A DNA stretch of 64,000 nt from Dechloromonas sp. H13 (GCF_009469615.1 NZ_SSXX01000003.1:353697-417696), one strand, 5' to 3'. Numbered from the stretch's first letter, positions 29,603 through 39,690 are shown. Made by a program: numbers and translations. Notes: generated by a model not told the origin, from the sequence alone.

Positions 29603-29638
29603 GGTTTTTGCCATATTTTGGGTGTCGACCGCGACAGG
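29603..29638 (-). repeat. Dispersed repeat, intergenic
   Basis: The minus strand reads CCTGTCGCGGTCGAC, then CAAAATA, TGGC and AAAAACC. It sits in the 292-base gap between the DUF2784 and cytochrome c genes. The rest of that gap holds a weak hairpin near 29487-29506 and nothing else I recognise. Confidence 0.7.
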
Positions 29639-29665
29639 GCAACACTTGATCCGAGCCAAACCCCT

Positions 29666-30076
29666 TTAATCCCGATGACGGCGCCGGCGCGGCGGGAAGC
29701 GCCACCACGCGGCCGCCACCAGCAGCCCGAACAACGTGTAGGCCACGACGAACGCCCAGGCCGGGGCGTCGTAATAGAGCAGACATTGCAGCCAGTATTC
29801 AATGAAACTGCCTTCGTAGGTCGTTGCCCGCGCCTGGGCGCGCAGCCACATTTCGAGCGTTGTCAGCGGACAGGTCGCGCCCAGCCAGGCCTCGGCGACG
29901 ACGACGGCGATGGTGGCGAGATGGACACGCCTGAACCACGGGGCGTTGACCCAGCGCCAGCCAAACAGGTTGCCGACGATGACGAGAACGAGGCCGCCGA
30001 CCACGAACACGACGATGGCGACGTGCAGCGCGAGCACGGCATCAGCGAGTAAGCGATAGGAAAGCAGGTCGTTCAT
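29666..30076 (-). CDS. DUF2784 family membrane protein
   Basis: 136 residues with four hydrophobic segments (LHVAIVVFVVGGLVLVIVGN, HLATIAVVVAEAWLG, the region of FIEYWLQCLLYYDAPAW, and VVAYTLFGLLVAAAWW). The family pattern includes GATCPLTTLEMWLR and the repeated tyrosines near YWLQCLLYYD. Function unknown. The ATG at 30076 is chosen over a TTG two codons upstream. It is divergent from mfd across 132 bases. Confidence 0.85.
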   Translation of the reverse strand: MNDLLSYRLLADAVLALHVAIVVFVVGGLVLVIVGNLFGWRWVNAPWFRRVHLATIAVVVAEAWLGATCPLTTLEMWLRAQARATTYEGSFIEYWLQCLLYYDAPAWAFVVAYTLFGLLVAAAWWRFPPRRRRHRD

Positions 30077-30174
30077 GCGCAATGCCAGAATTCATGAGCC
30101 GGATACCCGTTCAAGTATTTCATCGCGGTCTCCGGCCTGCAAGGGCGTGCCTCGGGCAACCGGCGCGAAGCGGC

Positions 30175-30180
30175 TATAAT
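30175..30180 (+). promoter_or_regulatory. Possible mfd -10 box
   Basis: A perfect TATAAT lies 28 bases before the mfd GTG start. The region 17 bases upstream of it has no good -35 match. Confidence 0.35.
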
Positions 30181-30208
30181 CGTCGCCCCACCTCGCTTCC
30201 TCCCCGCC

Positions 30209-33200
30209 GTGTCACTGCCCCGCACCCTGCTTTCCCTCCCTGCCCTGCCCAAGCCCGGTGCCCGCATCGACCTGCCATCTCTGGCCGGGTCCGCCGATGC
30301 GCTGGCGCTGGCCGAACTGGCCGGCCGGAACAAGGGGCGCACGCTGGCCGTCGTCACCGCCAGCGCCTCCGACGCGCAGCGGCTGCTGGATGAAATCCCG
30401 TGGTTTGCGCCCGGCCTCAAGGTGCGTCTGCTGCCGGACTGGGAAACGCTACCCTACGATCACTTTTCGCCGCATCAGGATCTGGTTTCCGAGCGCCTGG
30501 CCACGCTGTGGGCCGCGCTGCAGGGCGAGGTGGAAATCCTCCTCGTGCCGGCGTCGACCGCAGTCAATCGGCTGGCGCCGCCGGAATTCATGGCGGCCTA
30601 CACCTTCGAGTTCAAAAAGGGCCAGAAGCTCGACGCCGAGAAGTTCCGCAGCCAGGTGACGCTGGCCGGCTACGCCCACGTCACGCAGGTGGTGTCGCCC
30701 GGCGAATACTCGGTCCGCGGCGGGCTGATCGACCTCTTCCCGATGGGGTCGCAATTGCCCTACCGGCTCGACTTGTTCGACGACGAGATCGAGAGCATCA
30801 AGACCTTCGACGTCGATACCCAGCGCACCGTTTACCCGGTGCCGGAGGTGCGCCTGCTGCCGGCGCGCGAGTTTCCGATGGACGACAAGGGGCGGACGCA
30901 TTTTCGCCAGGCCTTCCGCGAACGATTCGAGGGCGATCCGGCGAAATCGGGCATCTACAAGGACATTTCGACCGGCATCGCCAGCGTCGGCATCGAGTAT
31001 TACCTGCCGCTGTTCTTCGACGAAACGGCGAGCATTTTCGACTACCTGCCGAACGACGCGGTCTTCGTCACCCACGGCGACGCGCCGGCTGCCATCGCCG
31101 CCTTCTGGGCCGACACCCGCTCGCGCTACAACTTGCTGCAGGGCGACAAGGCGCGGCCGCTACTGGCACCGGAAGAGCTGTTCCTGACCGACGAAGCGTT
31201 TTTCACGGCCGCCAAGGGTTACGGTCGACTGGCCATGGCGGGCAAAAATGGTGAAGCGACCGGAAAACTGCCCAATATCGCCGTCGACCGCAGGAGCGAC
31301 GACCCGCTCGGCGCGCTGAAAAACCACCTCGCCGGCTTCCCGGGCCGCGTCCTGCTGGTGGCCGAAACCGCCGGCCGCCGCGAAACGCTGGCCGCAATGT
31401 TCGCCGAACACGGCCTGAAACCCGTCGCCAGCGTCGATCTGGCCGGCTTTCTGGCGAGCGATGCCAGGCTGGCGCTCGGCATCGGCCCGCTGCACGGCGG
31501 TTTCGCGCTGGACGATCTGGCTTTCATCACCGAAACCGAACTGTTCGCCGGCACGCCGCGCCGCACCCGGCGCGAGGCGGCCAAAAAGGCCACCTTCGAC
31601 AACTGGCTGAAGGATCTCACCGAACTCAAGGTCGGCGACCCGGTGGTGCATGAAAGCCACGGCATCGGGCGCTATCGCGGCCTGGTGCGCATGGATCTCG
31701 GCCTCGGCGAGCAGGAATTCCTCGAACTGCATTACGCCAACGACGCCAAGCTATTCGTGCCGGTGGCGCAACTGCACGTCATCTCGCGCTACTCCGGCGC
31801 CGATCCGGATGCCGCACCGCTGCACACGCTCGGCTCCGGGCAATGGGAAAAGGCCAAGCGCAAGGCGGCCGAGCAGGCGCGCGACACCGCCGCCGAACTG
31901 CTCGCGCTGTACGCCGCGCGCGCCGCCCGCCAGGGCCACGCCTTCGCCTTCAAGGAAAGCGACTACGAGGCCTTCGCCGACGGTTTCGGCTTCGAGGAAA
32001 CCAACGACCAGGCGCAGGCCATCGCCGCCGTTATCGAAGACATGCGCTCGGGCAAGCCGATGGATCGGCTGGTGTGCGGCGACGTCGGCTTCGGCAAGAC
32101 CGAAGTCGCGCTGCGCGCCGCCTTCTGTGCGGTGGCTGGCGGCAAGCAGGTGGCCGTGCTGTGCCCGACCACCCTGCTCTGCGAACAGCATTACCAGACC
32201 TTCGCCGACCGCTTCGCCGACTGGCCGGTCAAGATCGCCGAAATTTCCCGCTTCAAGACCGCCAAGGAGTCGGCGCAGGCCCTGCAGGAACTGGCCGAAG
32301 GCAAGATCGACATCATCATCGGCACGCACAAGCTGATCGGCAAGGATGTGAAGTTCAACCGTCTCGGCCTCGTCGTCATCGACGAGGAACACCGCTTCGG
32401 CGTCCGGCAGAAGGAGACGCTCAAATCGATGCGCGCCGAGGTCGACGTGCTGACCCTGACCGCGACGCCGATCCCGCGCACGCTGGCGATGAGCATGGAA
32501 GGCCTGCGCGACTTCTCGGTGATCGCCACCGCGCCGCAGAAACGCCTGGCGATCAAGACCTTCGTTTCCCGTTTCTCCGACGGCATCATCCGCGAAGCCG
32601 TGCTGCGCGAACTCAAGCGCGGCGGCCAGGTGTATTTCCTGCACAACGAGGTCGACACGATCGACAACATGCGTGAAAAGCTCGAAAAACTGGTGCCGGA
32701 AGCGCGTATCGTCATCGGCCACGGCCAGATGAACGAGCGCGAGCTGGAGCGCGTCATGCGCGACTTCACCGGCCAGCGCGCCAACCTGCTGCTGTGCACG
32801 ACCATCATCGAAACCGGCATCGACAACCCGCACGCCAACACCATCCTGATCAACCGTTCCGAGAAATTCGGCCTCGCCCAGTTGCATCAGCTGCGCGGCC
32901 GTGTCGGCCGTTCGCACCACCAGGCCTACGCCTACCTGCTGGTGCAGGACGAGAAGGCGATGACCAAGCAGGCGAAACAGCGCCTGGAAGCGATCCAGAT
33001 GATGGAAGAGCTCGGCTCCGGCTTCTTCCTCGCCATGCACGACCTGGAAATCCGCGGCGCCGGCGAAGTGCTGGGCGACAACCAGTCGGGCGAGATGCAG
33101 GAAGTCGGCTTCAACCTGTTCACAGACATGCTCAACCGGGCGGTGGCCGCGCTCAAGCAGGGCAAGCACCTCGAAGCCGGCGACCTCACGCAGCCGCTCG

Positions 33201-33649
33201 GCATCGGCACCGAAATCAACCTGCGCACGCCGGCCCTGCTGCCCGACGGCTATTGCCCGGACGTCCACGAACGCCTGACCCTCTACAAGCGCCTCGCCAA
33301 CTGCGAAAGCGCCGAAGACATCGACGCCTTGCAGGAAGAACTGATCGACCGTTTCGGCGAACCGCCCCTGCAGGCGCAATCGCTGCTCGCCACGCATCGC
33401 CTGCGCCTGCTGGTCAAGCCGCTGTTGGTGCAGAAGCTGGATGCCACCAACGACCAGATCTCCCTGCAGTTCGGCCCCGAGTTCGCGAAGAATCCGCCTA
33501 TCGAGCCGATCAGGATCATCAATTTGATTCAGAAGAACCGCAGCTATAAGCTGGCCGGACAGGATAAAATTTCACTTTTACGCCATTGCCCGACCCTGAA
33601 CGACAAGGTCGCCGCAGTGAAGGACATGATTCGCGAGCTGACCAAATGA
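30209..33649 (+). CDS. mfd: Transcription-repair coupling factor Mfd
   Basis: 1146-residue translocase that removes stalled RNA polymerase and recruits UvrA. It has a UvrB-like N-terminal module and an RNA-polymerase-interacting CarD-like domain (VGDPVVHESHGIGRYRGL, about residue 475). The helicase motors carry Walker A CGDVGFGKTEVALRAAF (about 625) and the DEEH box (VVIDEEHRFGV, about 725), and a TRCF domain closes the protein. The start is a GTG (30209) matching the family N-terminus. Two dispersed repeat copies in opposite orientations lie within the codons for residues 337-363, in a poorly conserved stretch (GYGRLAMAGKNGEATGKLPN). It overlaps aroG by four bases. Confidence 0.96.
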   Translation: MSLPRTLLSLPALPKPGARIDLPSLAGSADALALAELAGRNKGRTLAVVTASASDAQRLLDEIPWFAPGLKVRLLPDWETLPYDHFSPHQDLVSERLATLWAALQGEVEILLVPASTAVNRLAPPEFMAAYTFEFKKGQKLDAEKFRSQVTLAGYAHVTQVVSPGEYSVRGGLIDLFPMGSQLPYRLDLFDDEIESIKTFDVDTQRTVYPVPEVRLLPAREFPMDDKGRTHFRQAFRERFEGDPAKSGIYKDISTGIASVGIEYYLPLFFDETASIFDYLPNDAVFVTHGDAPAAIAAFWADTRSRYNLLQGDKARPLLAPEELFLTDEAFFTAAKGYGRLAMAGKNGEATGKLPNIAVDRRSDDPLGALKNHLAGFPGRVLLVAETAGRRETLAAMFAEHGLKPVASVDLAGFLASDARLALGIGPLHGGFALDDLAFITETELFAGTPRRTRREAAKKATFDNWLKDLTELKVGDPVVHESHGIGRYRGLVRMDLGLGEQEFLELHYANDAKLFVPVAQLHVISRYSGADPDAAPLHTLGSGQWEKAKRKAAEQARDTAAELLALYAARAARQGHAFAFKESDYEAFADGFGFEETNDQAQAIAAVIEDMRSGKPMDRLVCGDVGFGKTEVALRAAFCAVAGGKQVAVLCPTTLLCEQHYQTFADRFADWPVKIAEISRFKTAKESAQALQELAEGKIDIIIGTHKLIGKDVKFNRLGLVVIDEEHRFGVRQKETLKSMRAEVDVLTLTATPIPRTLAMSMEGLRDFSVIATAPQKRLAIKTFVSRFSDGIIREAVLRELKRGGQVYFLHNEVDTIDNMREKLEKLVPEARIVIGHGQMNERELERVMRDFTGQRANLLLCTTIIETGIDNPHANTILINRSEKFGLAQLHQLRGRVGRSHHQAYAYLLVQDEKAMTKQAKQRLEAIQMMEELGSGFFLAMHDLEIRGAGEVLGDNQSGEMQEVGFNLFTDMLNRAVAALKQGKHLEAGDLTQPLGIGTEINLRTPALLPDGYCPDVHERLTLYKRLANCESAEDIDALQEELIDRFGEPPLQAQSLLATHRLRLLVKPLLVQKLDATNDQISLQFGPEFAKNPPIEPIRIINLIQKNRSYKLAGQDKISLLRHCPTLNDKVAAVKDMIRELTK
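31217..31296. repeat. Two opposed dispersed repeat copies inside mfd
   Basis: 31217-31251 reads GGTTACGGTCGAC on the plus strand and ends GGCAAAAATGG. 31270-31296 reads CTCCTGCGGTCGAC on the minus strand with a shorter tail. Both are less perfect than the intergenic copies, and neither encodes the usual peptide in the mfd frame. Confidence 0.45.
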
Positions 33650-34716
33650 CCCAGAAACTCGAAAACATCAACGTAACCGCGTTCGACGCCATGCCGACCC
33701 CGGCCGAGGTGCATGGCCGCCTGCCGCTCTCCGAAAAGGCCGCCAGGACGGTAAGCCATGAGCGCAACCTGCTGCGCAAGGTCCTCGACCGCAAGGACCA
33801 CCGCCTGTTCGTCGTCGTCGGCCCCTGCTCGATCCACGACCCGGTGGCCGGCCTCGACTATGCCCGTCGCCTGAAAAAGCTGGCCGACGAAGTTGGCGAC
33901 ACGCTACAGATCATCATGCGCGTCTATTTCGAGAAACCCCGGACCACCGTCGGCTGGAAGGGTTATATCAACGATCCGTTCATGGACGATTCCTTCCAGG
34001 TCAATATCGGCATGGAGAAAGCCCGTGAGTTCCTGCTCCAGGTCAACGAACTCGGCCTGCCTGCCGGTACCGAGGCGCTCGACCCATACGGCCCGCAGTA
34101 CTACGGCGACCTGATCACCTGGACCGCCATCGGCGCTCGCACCACCGAATCGCAGACGCATCGCGAAATGTCCTCCGGTCTGTCCACCCCGGTCGGCTTC
34201 AAGAACGCCACCAGCGGCGACCTGACGGTTGCCACCAATGCCGTCCTGTCGGCCTCGCGTCCGCACTCGTTCCTCGGTCTCAACAACGACGGCCGCGTCG
34301 CCATCGTGCGCACCGCCGGCAACGCTTACGGCCACGTCGTGCTGCGCGGCGGCGACGGCAAGCCGAACTACGACACAGTTTCAGTCGCCGTCGCCGAACA
34401 GGCCATGGTCAAAGCCAAGCTGCCGGCCAACCTGGTCGTCGACTGCTCGCACGCCAACAGTTCAAAGAAACCGGAACTGCAACCCCTGGTCATGGCCGAC
34501 GTGGTCAACCAAATCCGCAACGGCAACAAGTCGCTGCTCGGCGTCATGATCGAATCCAACATCGAAGCCGGCAATCAGCCCATTCCGGCCGACCTCAGCC
34601 AGCTAAAGTACGGCTGCTCGGTCACCGACGGCTGCGTCGACTGGGAAACCACCGAAAAGATGATTCGCGACGCCGCCGTGCTGCTGCGCGACGTGCTGCC
34701 GGAACGGCTGGGCTGA
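33646..34716 (+). CDS. aroG: 3-deoxy-7-phosphoheptulonate synthase (class I)
   Basis: 356-residue DAHP synthase, the first step of the shikimate pathway (PEP + erythrose 4-phosphate). Motifs: VVVGPCSIHDP, YFEKPRTTVGWKGYINDP, GARTTESQTHREMSSGLS and DCSHANSSKKPELQP. The ATG overlaps the mfd stop (ATGA). Which aromatic amino acid inhibits it cannot be read with certainty; aroG is the best-matching isoform name. Followed 10 bases later by serB. Confidence 0.94.
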   Translation: MTQKLENINVTAFDAMPTPAEVHGRLPLSEKAARTVSHERNLLRKVLDRKDHRLFVVVGPCSIHDPVAGLDYARRLKKLADEVGDTLQIIMRVYFEKPRTTVGWKGYINDPFMDDSFQVNIGMEKAREFLLQVNELGLPAGTEALDPYGPQYYGDLITWTAIGARTTESQTHREMSSGLSTPVGFKNATSGDLTVATNAVLSASRPHSFLGLNNDGRVAIVRTAGNAYGHVVLRGGDGKPNYDTVSVAVAEQAMVKAKLPANLVVDCSHANSSKKPELQPLVMADVVNQIRNGNKSLLGVMIESNIEAGNQPIPADLSQLKYGCSVTDGCVDWETTEKMIRDAAVLLRDVLPERLG

Positions 34717-34726
34717 TTCCCCGGCA

Positions 34727-35566
34727 ATGAATCTGGTCATCCAGGGCGGCGCGCTGCCCACCTTCCTGCTCGAACGCATTCTGGCCGCCACCGGCGCGTC
34801 GACCGCAACGCCCTGCCCGCCGCAGGTCGTACGCGTCGCCGATGCCGTTCGCACGCCGGAATTCGACGCGCTGATCCCGCTGATCGACGCCGAAAGGCTC
34901 GACTGGGCCTTCGTCGAAGCCGGCAGGAAACTTTCGGATTTCGGCCTGATCGCCTTCGACATGGATTCGACGCTGATCACCATCGAATGTATCGACGAGC
35001 TGGCTGATTTCGCCGGCAAGAAGACCGAAGTCTCGGCCGTGACCGAAGCCGCGATGCGCGGCGAGATCGACTACCGCGAAAGCCTGCGCCGCCGGCTGGG
35101 CCTGCTCGGCGGGCTCGATGCCCGGGTGCTGGCGCGCGTCTATGGCGAGCGCCTGCTGCTTTCGCCGGGCGCCCGCGAGTTGCTGGAAGCGGCGCAAAAT
35201 GCCGGCCTGCGCACCGCCATCCTGTCCGGCGGCTTCACCTATTTCACCGAGCGCCTGCGCATCGAGCTCGGCTTCGACTTCGCCACCTCGAACGAACTGG
35301 AAATCTCCGGCGGCAAGCTGACCGGCCGCGTCGTCGGCGACATCGTCGATGCCGCCGCCAAGGCCCATCACCTGGCCCGCCTGACCGACGAGCTGGGTTT
35401 GCACAAAAATCAGGTCATTGCCTGCGGCGACGGCGCCAACGACCTGCTGATGATGGCCCAGGCCGGGCTTTCGGTCGCCTTCCGCGCCAAGCCGGCGACC
35501 CGCGCCAAGGCAGATGTCGCGATCAATTTCGGCGGACTGGATTCGCTGCTCAACCTGTTCGACTGA
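34727..35566 (+). CDS. serB: Phosphoserine phosphatase
   Basis: 279-residue HAD-family phosphatase, the last step of serine biosynthesis. Motif I is FDMDSTLITIECIDELADF, motif II lies in ILSGGFTYFTERL, and motif III/IV in ACGDGANDLLMMAQAG. A regulatory-like N-terminal segment of about 75 residues precedes the catalytic domain. It probably shares a transcript with aroG, 10 bases upstream. It converges on the DUF2237 gene. Confidence 0.95.
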   Translation: MNLVIQGGALPTFLLERILAATGASTATPCPPQVVRVADAVRTPEFDALIPLIDAERLDWAFVEAGRKLSDFGLIAFDMDSTLITIECIDELADFAGKKTEVSAVTEAAMRGEIDYRESLRRRLGLLGGLDARVLARVYGERLLLSPGARELLEAAQNAGLRTAILSGGFTYFTERLRIELGFDFATSNELEISGGKLTGRVVGDIVDAAAKAHHLARLTDELGLHKNQVIACGDGANDLLMMAQAGLSVAFRAKPATRAKADVAINFGGLDSLLNLFD

Positions 35567-35600
35567 AAATCGCCGTTTTTCAGCGGTCGACCGCAGCAGG
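35565..35600 (-). repeat. Dispersed repeat at the serB/DUF2237 convergent junction
   Basis: The minus strand reads CCTGCTGCGGTCGAC, then TGAAAAAC, GGC and GATTTTC. The palindromic core GCGGTCGACCGC is complete. It fills nearly the whole 45-base gap between convergent genes. Confidence 0.8.
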
Positions 35601-35611
35601 CGGTAGCGGCT

Positions 35612-36007
35612 TCAGTGCAGGTCGACGGCGAACTGCTTGAGCGCTTCCAGCGGCACGATTTCCAGCGCCAACTGGTTGGTGGCGTTGAGCGACACCTGCG
35701 GCGCCTTGCCAGCCTTGTAGGCTTCCAGCCAGCGCGCCGCGCACAGGCACCAGCGCTGGCCGGGCTGCAGGCCGGGGAAGTCGAATTCAGGGCGCGGCGT
35801 CGACAGATCGTTGCCGCGCGCCTTTGAAAACTCCAGGAACTCGGCGGTCAGCACCACGCAGACGGTATGGCTGCCGAAATCCTCATCCGCTGTATTGCAG
35901 CAGCCGTCGCGGAAAAAGCCGGTCAGCGGGCGGTCGGAGCAGGTCAGCAACGGGCCGCCGAGAACGTTGAGCTGGCTGCCGCGCCCGGGAAAATCGCGGG
36001 TTTTCAT
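35612..36007 (-). CDS. DUF2237 family protein
   Basis: 131 residues matching DUF2237: NVLGGPLLTCSDRPLTGFFRDGCC, then GSHTVCVVLTAEFLEFSKARGNDLS and GQRWCLCAARWLEA, with several conserved cysteines. Function unknown. It is the last gene of the isc run, 10 bases after iscX. Confidence 0.9.
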   Translation of the reverse strand: MKTRDFPGRGSQLNVLGGPLLTCSDRPLTGFFRDGCCNTADEDFGSHTVCVVLTAEFLEFSKARGNDLSTPRPEFDFPGLQPGQRWCLCAARWLEAYKAGKAPQVSLNATNQLALEIVPLEALKQFAVDLH

Positions 36008-36017
36008 ACGCCGCTCG

Positions 36018-36212
36018 TCACGAAACCTCGTCGATCCAGGCCTGCTGGATGGCTTCCAGGATCTTCTCGCCGCAGTGCTTGGGGTCGTCGTCGAAGTCCG
36101 GCAGTGCCATCACCCAGTCGCGCAGGTCTACGAAGTTGACCTTGAGCGGATCGGTATCCGGGCGCGCATCGCTCAGTTCGATGGCGATGTCGTTGATGTC
36201 GGTCCATTTCAT
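36018..36212 (-). CDS. iscX: Fe-S cluster assembly protein IscX
   Basis: 64-residue acidic protein, typical for Isc[16 protein letters not shown], then DPLKVNFVDLRDWV and the C-terminal DDDPKHCGEKILEAIQQAW. It binds IscS and modulates cluster assembly, perhaps as an iron-dependent regulator. It overlaps fdx by four bases. Confidence 0.95.
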   Translation of the reverse strand: MKWTDINDIAIELSDARPDTDPLKVNFVDLRDWVMALPDFDDDPKHCGEKILEAIQQAWIDEVS

Positions 36213-36553
36213 TTGCGGTGGCCCTCCTTCGCCATGTTGATGCTGTACTTCGGAATTTCGACCACCAGCGGGGTCGACCGCACCAGGGCCTGGCAGCCGA
36301 GACGGGAGTTCGGCTCCAGCCCCCAGGCCTTGTCGAGCAGGTCCTCTTCCTCGTCTTCGGCGGGGTCGAGCGAATTGAAGCCCTCGCGCACGATGACATG
36401 GCAGGTCGTGCAGGCGCAGGACATCTCGCAGGCGTGTTCGAGCTCGATGCCGTTTTCCAGCAGGTTTTCGCAGATCGACTTGCCCTCTTCCGCCTCGATC
36501 ACGGCGCCGTCAGGACAGTTCTCCACGTGCGGCAGCACGATGATTTGCGTCAT
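36209..36553 (-). CDS. fdx: ISC system [2Fe-2S] ferredoxin
   Basis: 114-residue adrenodoxin-type ferredoxin. The cluster ligands are in [15 protein letters not shown] plus the later cysteine in SRLGCQALV, and it ends in the family tail [16 protein letters not shown]. It donates electrons during Fe-S assembly. It overlaps hscA by four bases and iscX by four. A weak repeat core (36273-36287) lies in its 3' part, where the family sequence is conserved, so I do not count it as an insertion. Confidence 0.96.
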   Translation of the reverse strand: MTQIIVLPHVENCPDGAVIEAEEGKSICENLLENGIELEHACEMSCACTTCHVIVREGFNSLDPAEDEEEDLLDKAWGLEPNSRLGCQALVRSTPLVVEIPKYSINMAKEGHRK

Positions 36554-38430
36554 GCCTCTTCTCCCATCTTGATGTCGTCGACCTTGCGGCCCGACAGCAC
36601 TTTCTTGATGCTCTGGTCCATGCGGCGATGGGCGAAAGCCTGCGTTTCGTAGCCGAGGTCATCCATGGCGATGTTGATCAGGCGGCGGTTGTCGCCGGCC
36701 ATCGTTTCGCGCAGTTTGCCGATGGTGGCGACGATCTTCGCCATTTCGGCTTCGCTGAGCAGGTGCGGATCTTCCTTGAGCGCCGCCTCGGTCGCCTCGA
36801 TCATGCGCAGCGCCTCGACCTGCGCTTCCTTGAGCGCCCGGTTCATCGCGTCGTCCCGGGCGTGTTCCATCGAATCCTTGAGCATGCCGGCGATTTCGTC
36901 GTCGGACAGGCCGTAGGACGGCTTGACGGTAACGCTGGCCTCGACGCCGGTGGTCTGCTCGCGCGCCGCCACCGACAGCAGGCCGTCGGCATCGACCTGG
37001 AAGGTGACGCGGATGCGCGCGGCACCGGCCACCATCGGCGGAATGCCGCGCAGCTCGAAGCGCGCCAGCGAACGGCAGTCGGACACCAACTCGCGTTCGC
37101 CCTGGACGACGTGGATCGCCATCGCCGTCTGGCCGTCCTTGAAGGTGGTGAATTCCTGGGCGCGCGCGGTCGGGATCGTCGCGTTGCGCGGGATGACCTT
37201 CTCGGTCAGGCCGCCCATGGTTTCCAGTCCGAGCGACAGCGGAATGACGTCGAGCAGCAGCCAGTCGTCCTTGCCGGTCTTGTTGCCGACCAGCAGGTTG
37301 GCCTGGGTGGCGGCGCCGAGTGCGACCACCTTGTCCGGGTCGAGGTTGGTCAGCGGTTCCTGGCGGAAGAAATCGCCGACCGCCTTCTGCACCTGCGGCA
37401 TGCGCGTCGCGCCGCCGACCATGACGACGCCCTTGACGTCCTCGGCGCGCAGGCCGGCGTCGCGCAAGGCCTTCTTGACCGGCTGGATGGTCTTCGAAAT
37501 GAGCGTCTGGGTGATGCCGGCAAAAGTGGCGACATCGAGCTTGAGATCGACCATTTCGCCGGTGGACAGACGGGCGGTGATCGGCGCTTCCGGATTGTTG
37601 GTCAGGAATTCCTTGGCCTCGCGGCAGCGCATCATCAGCAGCCGTCCGTCCTCCGGCGACAGCGGCTGCAGCCTGGCTTGCTCGATGACCCAGCAGAAGA
37701 TGCGGTGGTCGAAGTCGTCGCCGCCGAGCGCCGAATCGCCGCCGGTGGACATCACTTCGAAGACACCCTTGGTCAGCTTGAGAATGGAAATGTCGAAAGT
37801 GCCGCCGCCCAGGTCGTAGACCGCATAGACGCCCTCCGCCGCGTTGTCCAGCCCGTAGGCGATGGCGGCAGCGGTCGGTTCGTTGAGCAGGCGCAGGACG
37901 TTGAGGCCGGCCAGCCGGGCGGCATCCTTGGTGGCCTGGCGCTGCGCGTCGTCGAAATAGGCGGGCACGGTGATGACGGCGCCGACGAGGTCGCCGCCGA
38001 GCGCCGATTCGCCGCGCAGCTTCAGGCTCTTCAGGATTTCGGCGGACACCTCGACCGGGCTTTTCACCCCGGCCACGGTCCGGACCTTGACCATGCCCGG
38101 CGCCTCGACGAAGTCGTAGGGCATCGATTCGACGTGCGAAATATCCTTCAGCCCGCGCCCCATGAAGCGCTTGACCGAAACGATGGTGTTGCGCGGGTCC
38201 ACCGCCTGCCGGGTCTGCGCGTCGTAGCCCACGTCGACGGTGCCGTCGGCGCGGTAGCGGACGATCGACGGCAGCAGCGGCCGCCCCTGCTCGTCGTTCA
38301 GGCAGACCGCGATGCCGCTGCGCACGGTGGCGACCAGCGAATTGGTGGTGCCGAGGTCGATGCCGATCGCCAGCTTGTGCTCGTGGGGTGCCGCCGACTC
38401 GCCCGGCTCGGCAATTTGAAACAAGGCCAT
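36550..38430 (-). CDS. hscA: Fe-S assembly chaperone HscA
   Basis: 626-residue Hsp70 specialised for IscU. The nucleotide-binding domain starts [18 protein letters not shown], with [14 protein letters not shown] and [15 protein letters not shown]. The substrate-binding domain follows, without the long DnaK tail. It recognises the LPPVK motif of IscU, which is present here. Two bases separate it from hscB. Confidence 0.97.
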   Translation of the reverse strand: MALFQIAEPGESAAPHEHKLAIGIDLGTTNSLVATVRSGIAVCLNDEQGRPLLPSIVRYRADGTVDVGYDAQTRQAVDPRNTIVSVKRFMGRGLKDISHVESMPYDFVEAPGMVKVRTVAGVKSPVEVSAEILKSLKLRGESALGGDLVGAVITVPAYFDDAQRQATKDAARLAGLNVLRLLNEPTAAAIAYGLDNAAEGVYAVYDLGGGTFDISILKLTKGVFEVMSTGGDSALGGDDFDHRIFCWVIEQARLQPLSPEDGRLLMMRCREAKEFLTNNPEAPITARLSTGEMVDLKLDVATFAGITQTLISKTIQPVKKALRDAGLRAEDVKGVVMVGGATRMPQVQKAVGDFFRQEPLTNLDPDKVVALGAATQANLLVGNKTGKDDWLLLDVIPLSLGLETMGGLTEKVIPRNATIPTARAQEFTTFKDGQTAMAIHVVQGERELVSDCRSLARFELRGIPPMVAGAARIRVTFQVDADGLLSVAAREQTTGVEASVTVKPSYGLSDDEIAGMLKDSMEHARDDAMNRALKEAQVEALRMIEATEAALKEDPHLLSEAEMAKIVATIGKLRETMAGDNRRLINIAMDDLGYETQAFAHRRMDQSIKKVLSGRKVDDIKMGEEA

Positions 38431-38432
38431 TT

Positions 38433-38960
38433 TTATTCTTCCAGCGACGCCAGCGCGTCGTCGATTTCGTGCAGGAGTTTTTCGAGGAACATCAGGCGGC
38501 GGACGCGATCGGTCGCCTGCGCGTGGTCGCCAGCGTCATCGAGCAGTTCGCCGAGTTCGGCGTAGCGACCGTTGATGTCGCCGCGCAGGCGGTTGTGCAG
38601 ATGTTCGAGTTCGTGATGGTCGCCGCCGTTGCGAGCATCCATCACCGCTTCCCGCCATTCCATCTGCTCCATCAGGAAATCGGCCGGCATGGCAGTGTTG
38701 CTTTCCGCCTGGATGTCGTGCCCGGCCAGGTGCAGCAGATATTTCGCCCGTTCCAGCGGCTTCTTCAGCGTCTGGTAGGCCTCGTTGGCATGCGTCGCCC
38801 ATTGCATCGACACCCGGCGTTCGGCTTCGCCGGCATCGGCGAAGCGGTCGGGATGCACCCGCGCCTGGATGTCGCGGTAGCGGGAATCGAGGTCGGAGAG
38901 ATCGAGCCGGAAGCCACGGTTCAATCCGAACAAGGCGAAGTGGTCGGCCCGGAGATCCAT
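38433..38960 (-). CDS. hscB: Fe-S assembly co-chaperone HscB
   Basis: 175-residue J-protein. The N-terminal J-domain has [11 protein letters not shown] and [15 protein letters not shown] (HPD loop), and the C-terminal three-helix IscU-binding domain has [11 protein letters not shown]. It stimulates HscA. The start shares one base with the iscA stop (TGATG). Confidence 0.96.
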   Translation of the reverse strand: MDLRADHFALFGLNRGFRLDLSDLDSRYRDIQARVHPDRFADAGEAERRVSMQWATHANEAYQTLKKPLERAKYLLHLAGHDIQAESNTAMPADFLMEQMEWREAVMDARNGGDHHELEHLHNRLRGDINGRYAELGELLDDAGDHAQATDRVRRLMFLEKLLHEIDDALASLEE

Positions 38961-39283
38961 CAGACGTTAAACGATTCGCCGCAGCCGCACTGGTCTTTCA
39001 CGTTCGGGTTGTTGAACTTGAAACCTTCGTTCAGGCCTTCGCGGGCGAAATCGAGTTCCATCCCGTCGAGATAGGGCAGGCTCTTGGCGTCGACGAAGAC
39101 CTTGACGCCGTTACTCTCGAACACCAGATCCTCGGGGCTCACCTCGTCGACAAACTCCAGCTTGTAGGCCATGCCGGAACAGCCGCTGGTCCGTACGCCG
39201 AGGCGCAGGCCGATGCCCTTGCCACGCTTGGTCAGGTAGTTGGCGACGTGCTTCGCCGCCTTGTCGCTCAAGGTAACGCCCAT
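38960..39283 (-). CDS. iscA: A-type Fe-S carrier IscA
   Basis: 107 residues, the canonical IscA length, from the ATG at 39283, which has GGAGA seven bases upstream. An ATG two codons earlier overlaps the iscU stop. Cluster cysteines are in [14 protein letters not shown] and the C-terminal [10 protein letters not shown]. It delivers clusters or iron to targets. Confidence 0.96.
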   Translation of the reverse strand: MGVTLSDKAAKHVANYLTKRGKGIGLRLGVRTSGCSGMAYKLEFVDEVSPEDLVFESNGVKVFVDAKSLPYLDGMELDFAREGLNEGFKFNNPNVKDQCGCGESFNV

Positions 39284-39285
39284 GC

Positions 39286-39669
39286 TCATTCTCCGTGCTT
39301 CTTCTTGTAGTCGGCCACGGCCGCCTTGATGGCGTCCTCGGCCAGAATCGAACAGTGAATTTTAACCGGCGGCAGCGCCAGTTCCTCGGCGATTTCCGTA
39401 TTTTTGATGCTCAGGGCCTGATCGACCGTCTTGCCCTTGACCCATTCGGTCACCAGCGACGACGAGGCGATGGCCGAGCCGCAACCATAGGTCTTGAACT
39501 TGGCATCCTCGATCACACCGGACTTGTTCACCTTGATCTGCAGCTTCATCACGTCGCCGCAAGCGGGGGCGCCAACCATGCCGGTACCAACGCCGTCGTC
39601 TTCCTTGCCGAAGGAACCGACGTTGCGCGGGTTTTCATAATGATCAATGACTTTTACGCTATAGCTCAT
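39286..39669 (-). CDS. iscU: Fe-S scaffold protein IscU
   Basis: 127-residue scaffold. The cluster ligands are in [26 protein letters not shown] and [12 protein letters not shown], and the HscA-recognition motif LPPVK sits directly before the third cysteine. [19 protein letters not shown] is the conserved N-terminus. It is preceded by iscS with a 21-base gap. Confidence 0.97.
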   Translation of the reverse strand: MSYSVKVIDHYENPRNVGSFGKEDDGVGTGMVGAPACGDVMKLQIKVNKSGVIEDAKFKTYGCGSAIASSSLVTEWVKGKTVDQALSIKNTEIAEELALPPVKIHCSILAEDAIKAAVADYKKKHGE

Positions 39670-39690
39670 GTTGTTTCTCCTTGAATTTCC

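Noticed and set aside
30553..30563. GTCGACCGCAG early in mfd, and similar cores at 579 (typA), 15566 (alr), 23530 (ispF), 34798 (serB), 36273 (fdx) and 52323 (putA)
   Set aside because: Only the core matches. The residues there are family-conserved or the flanks do not follow the repeat layout.
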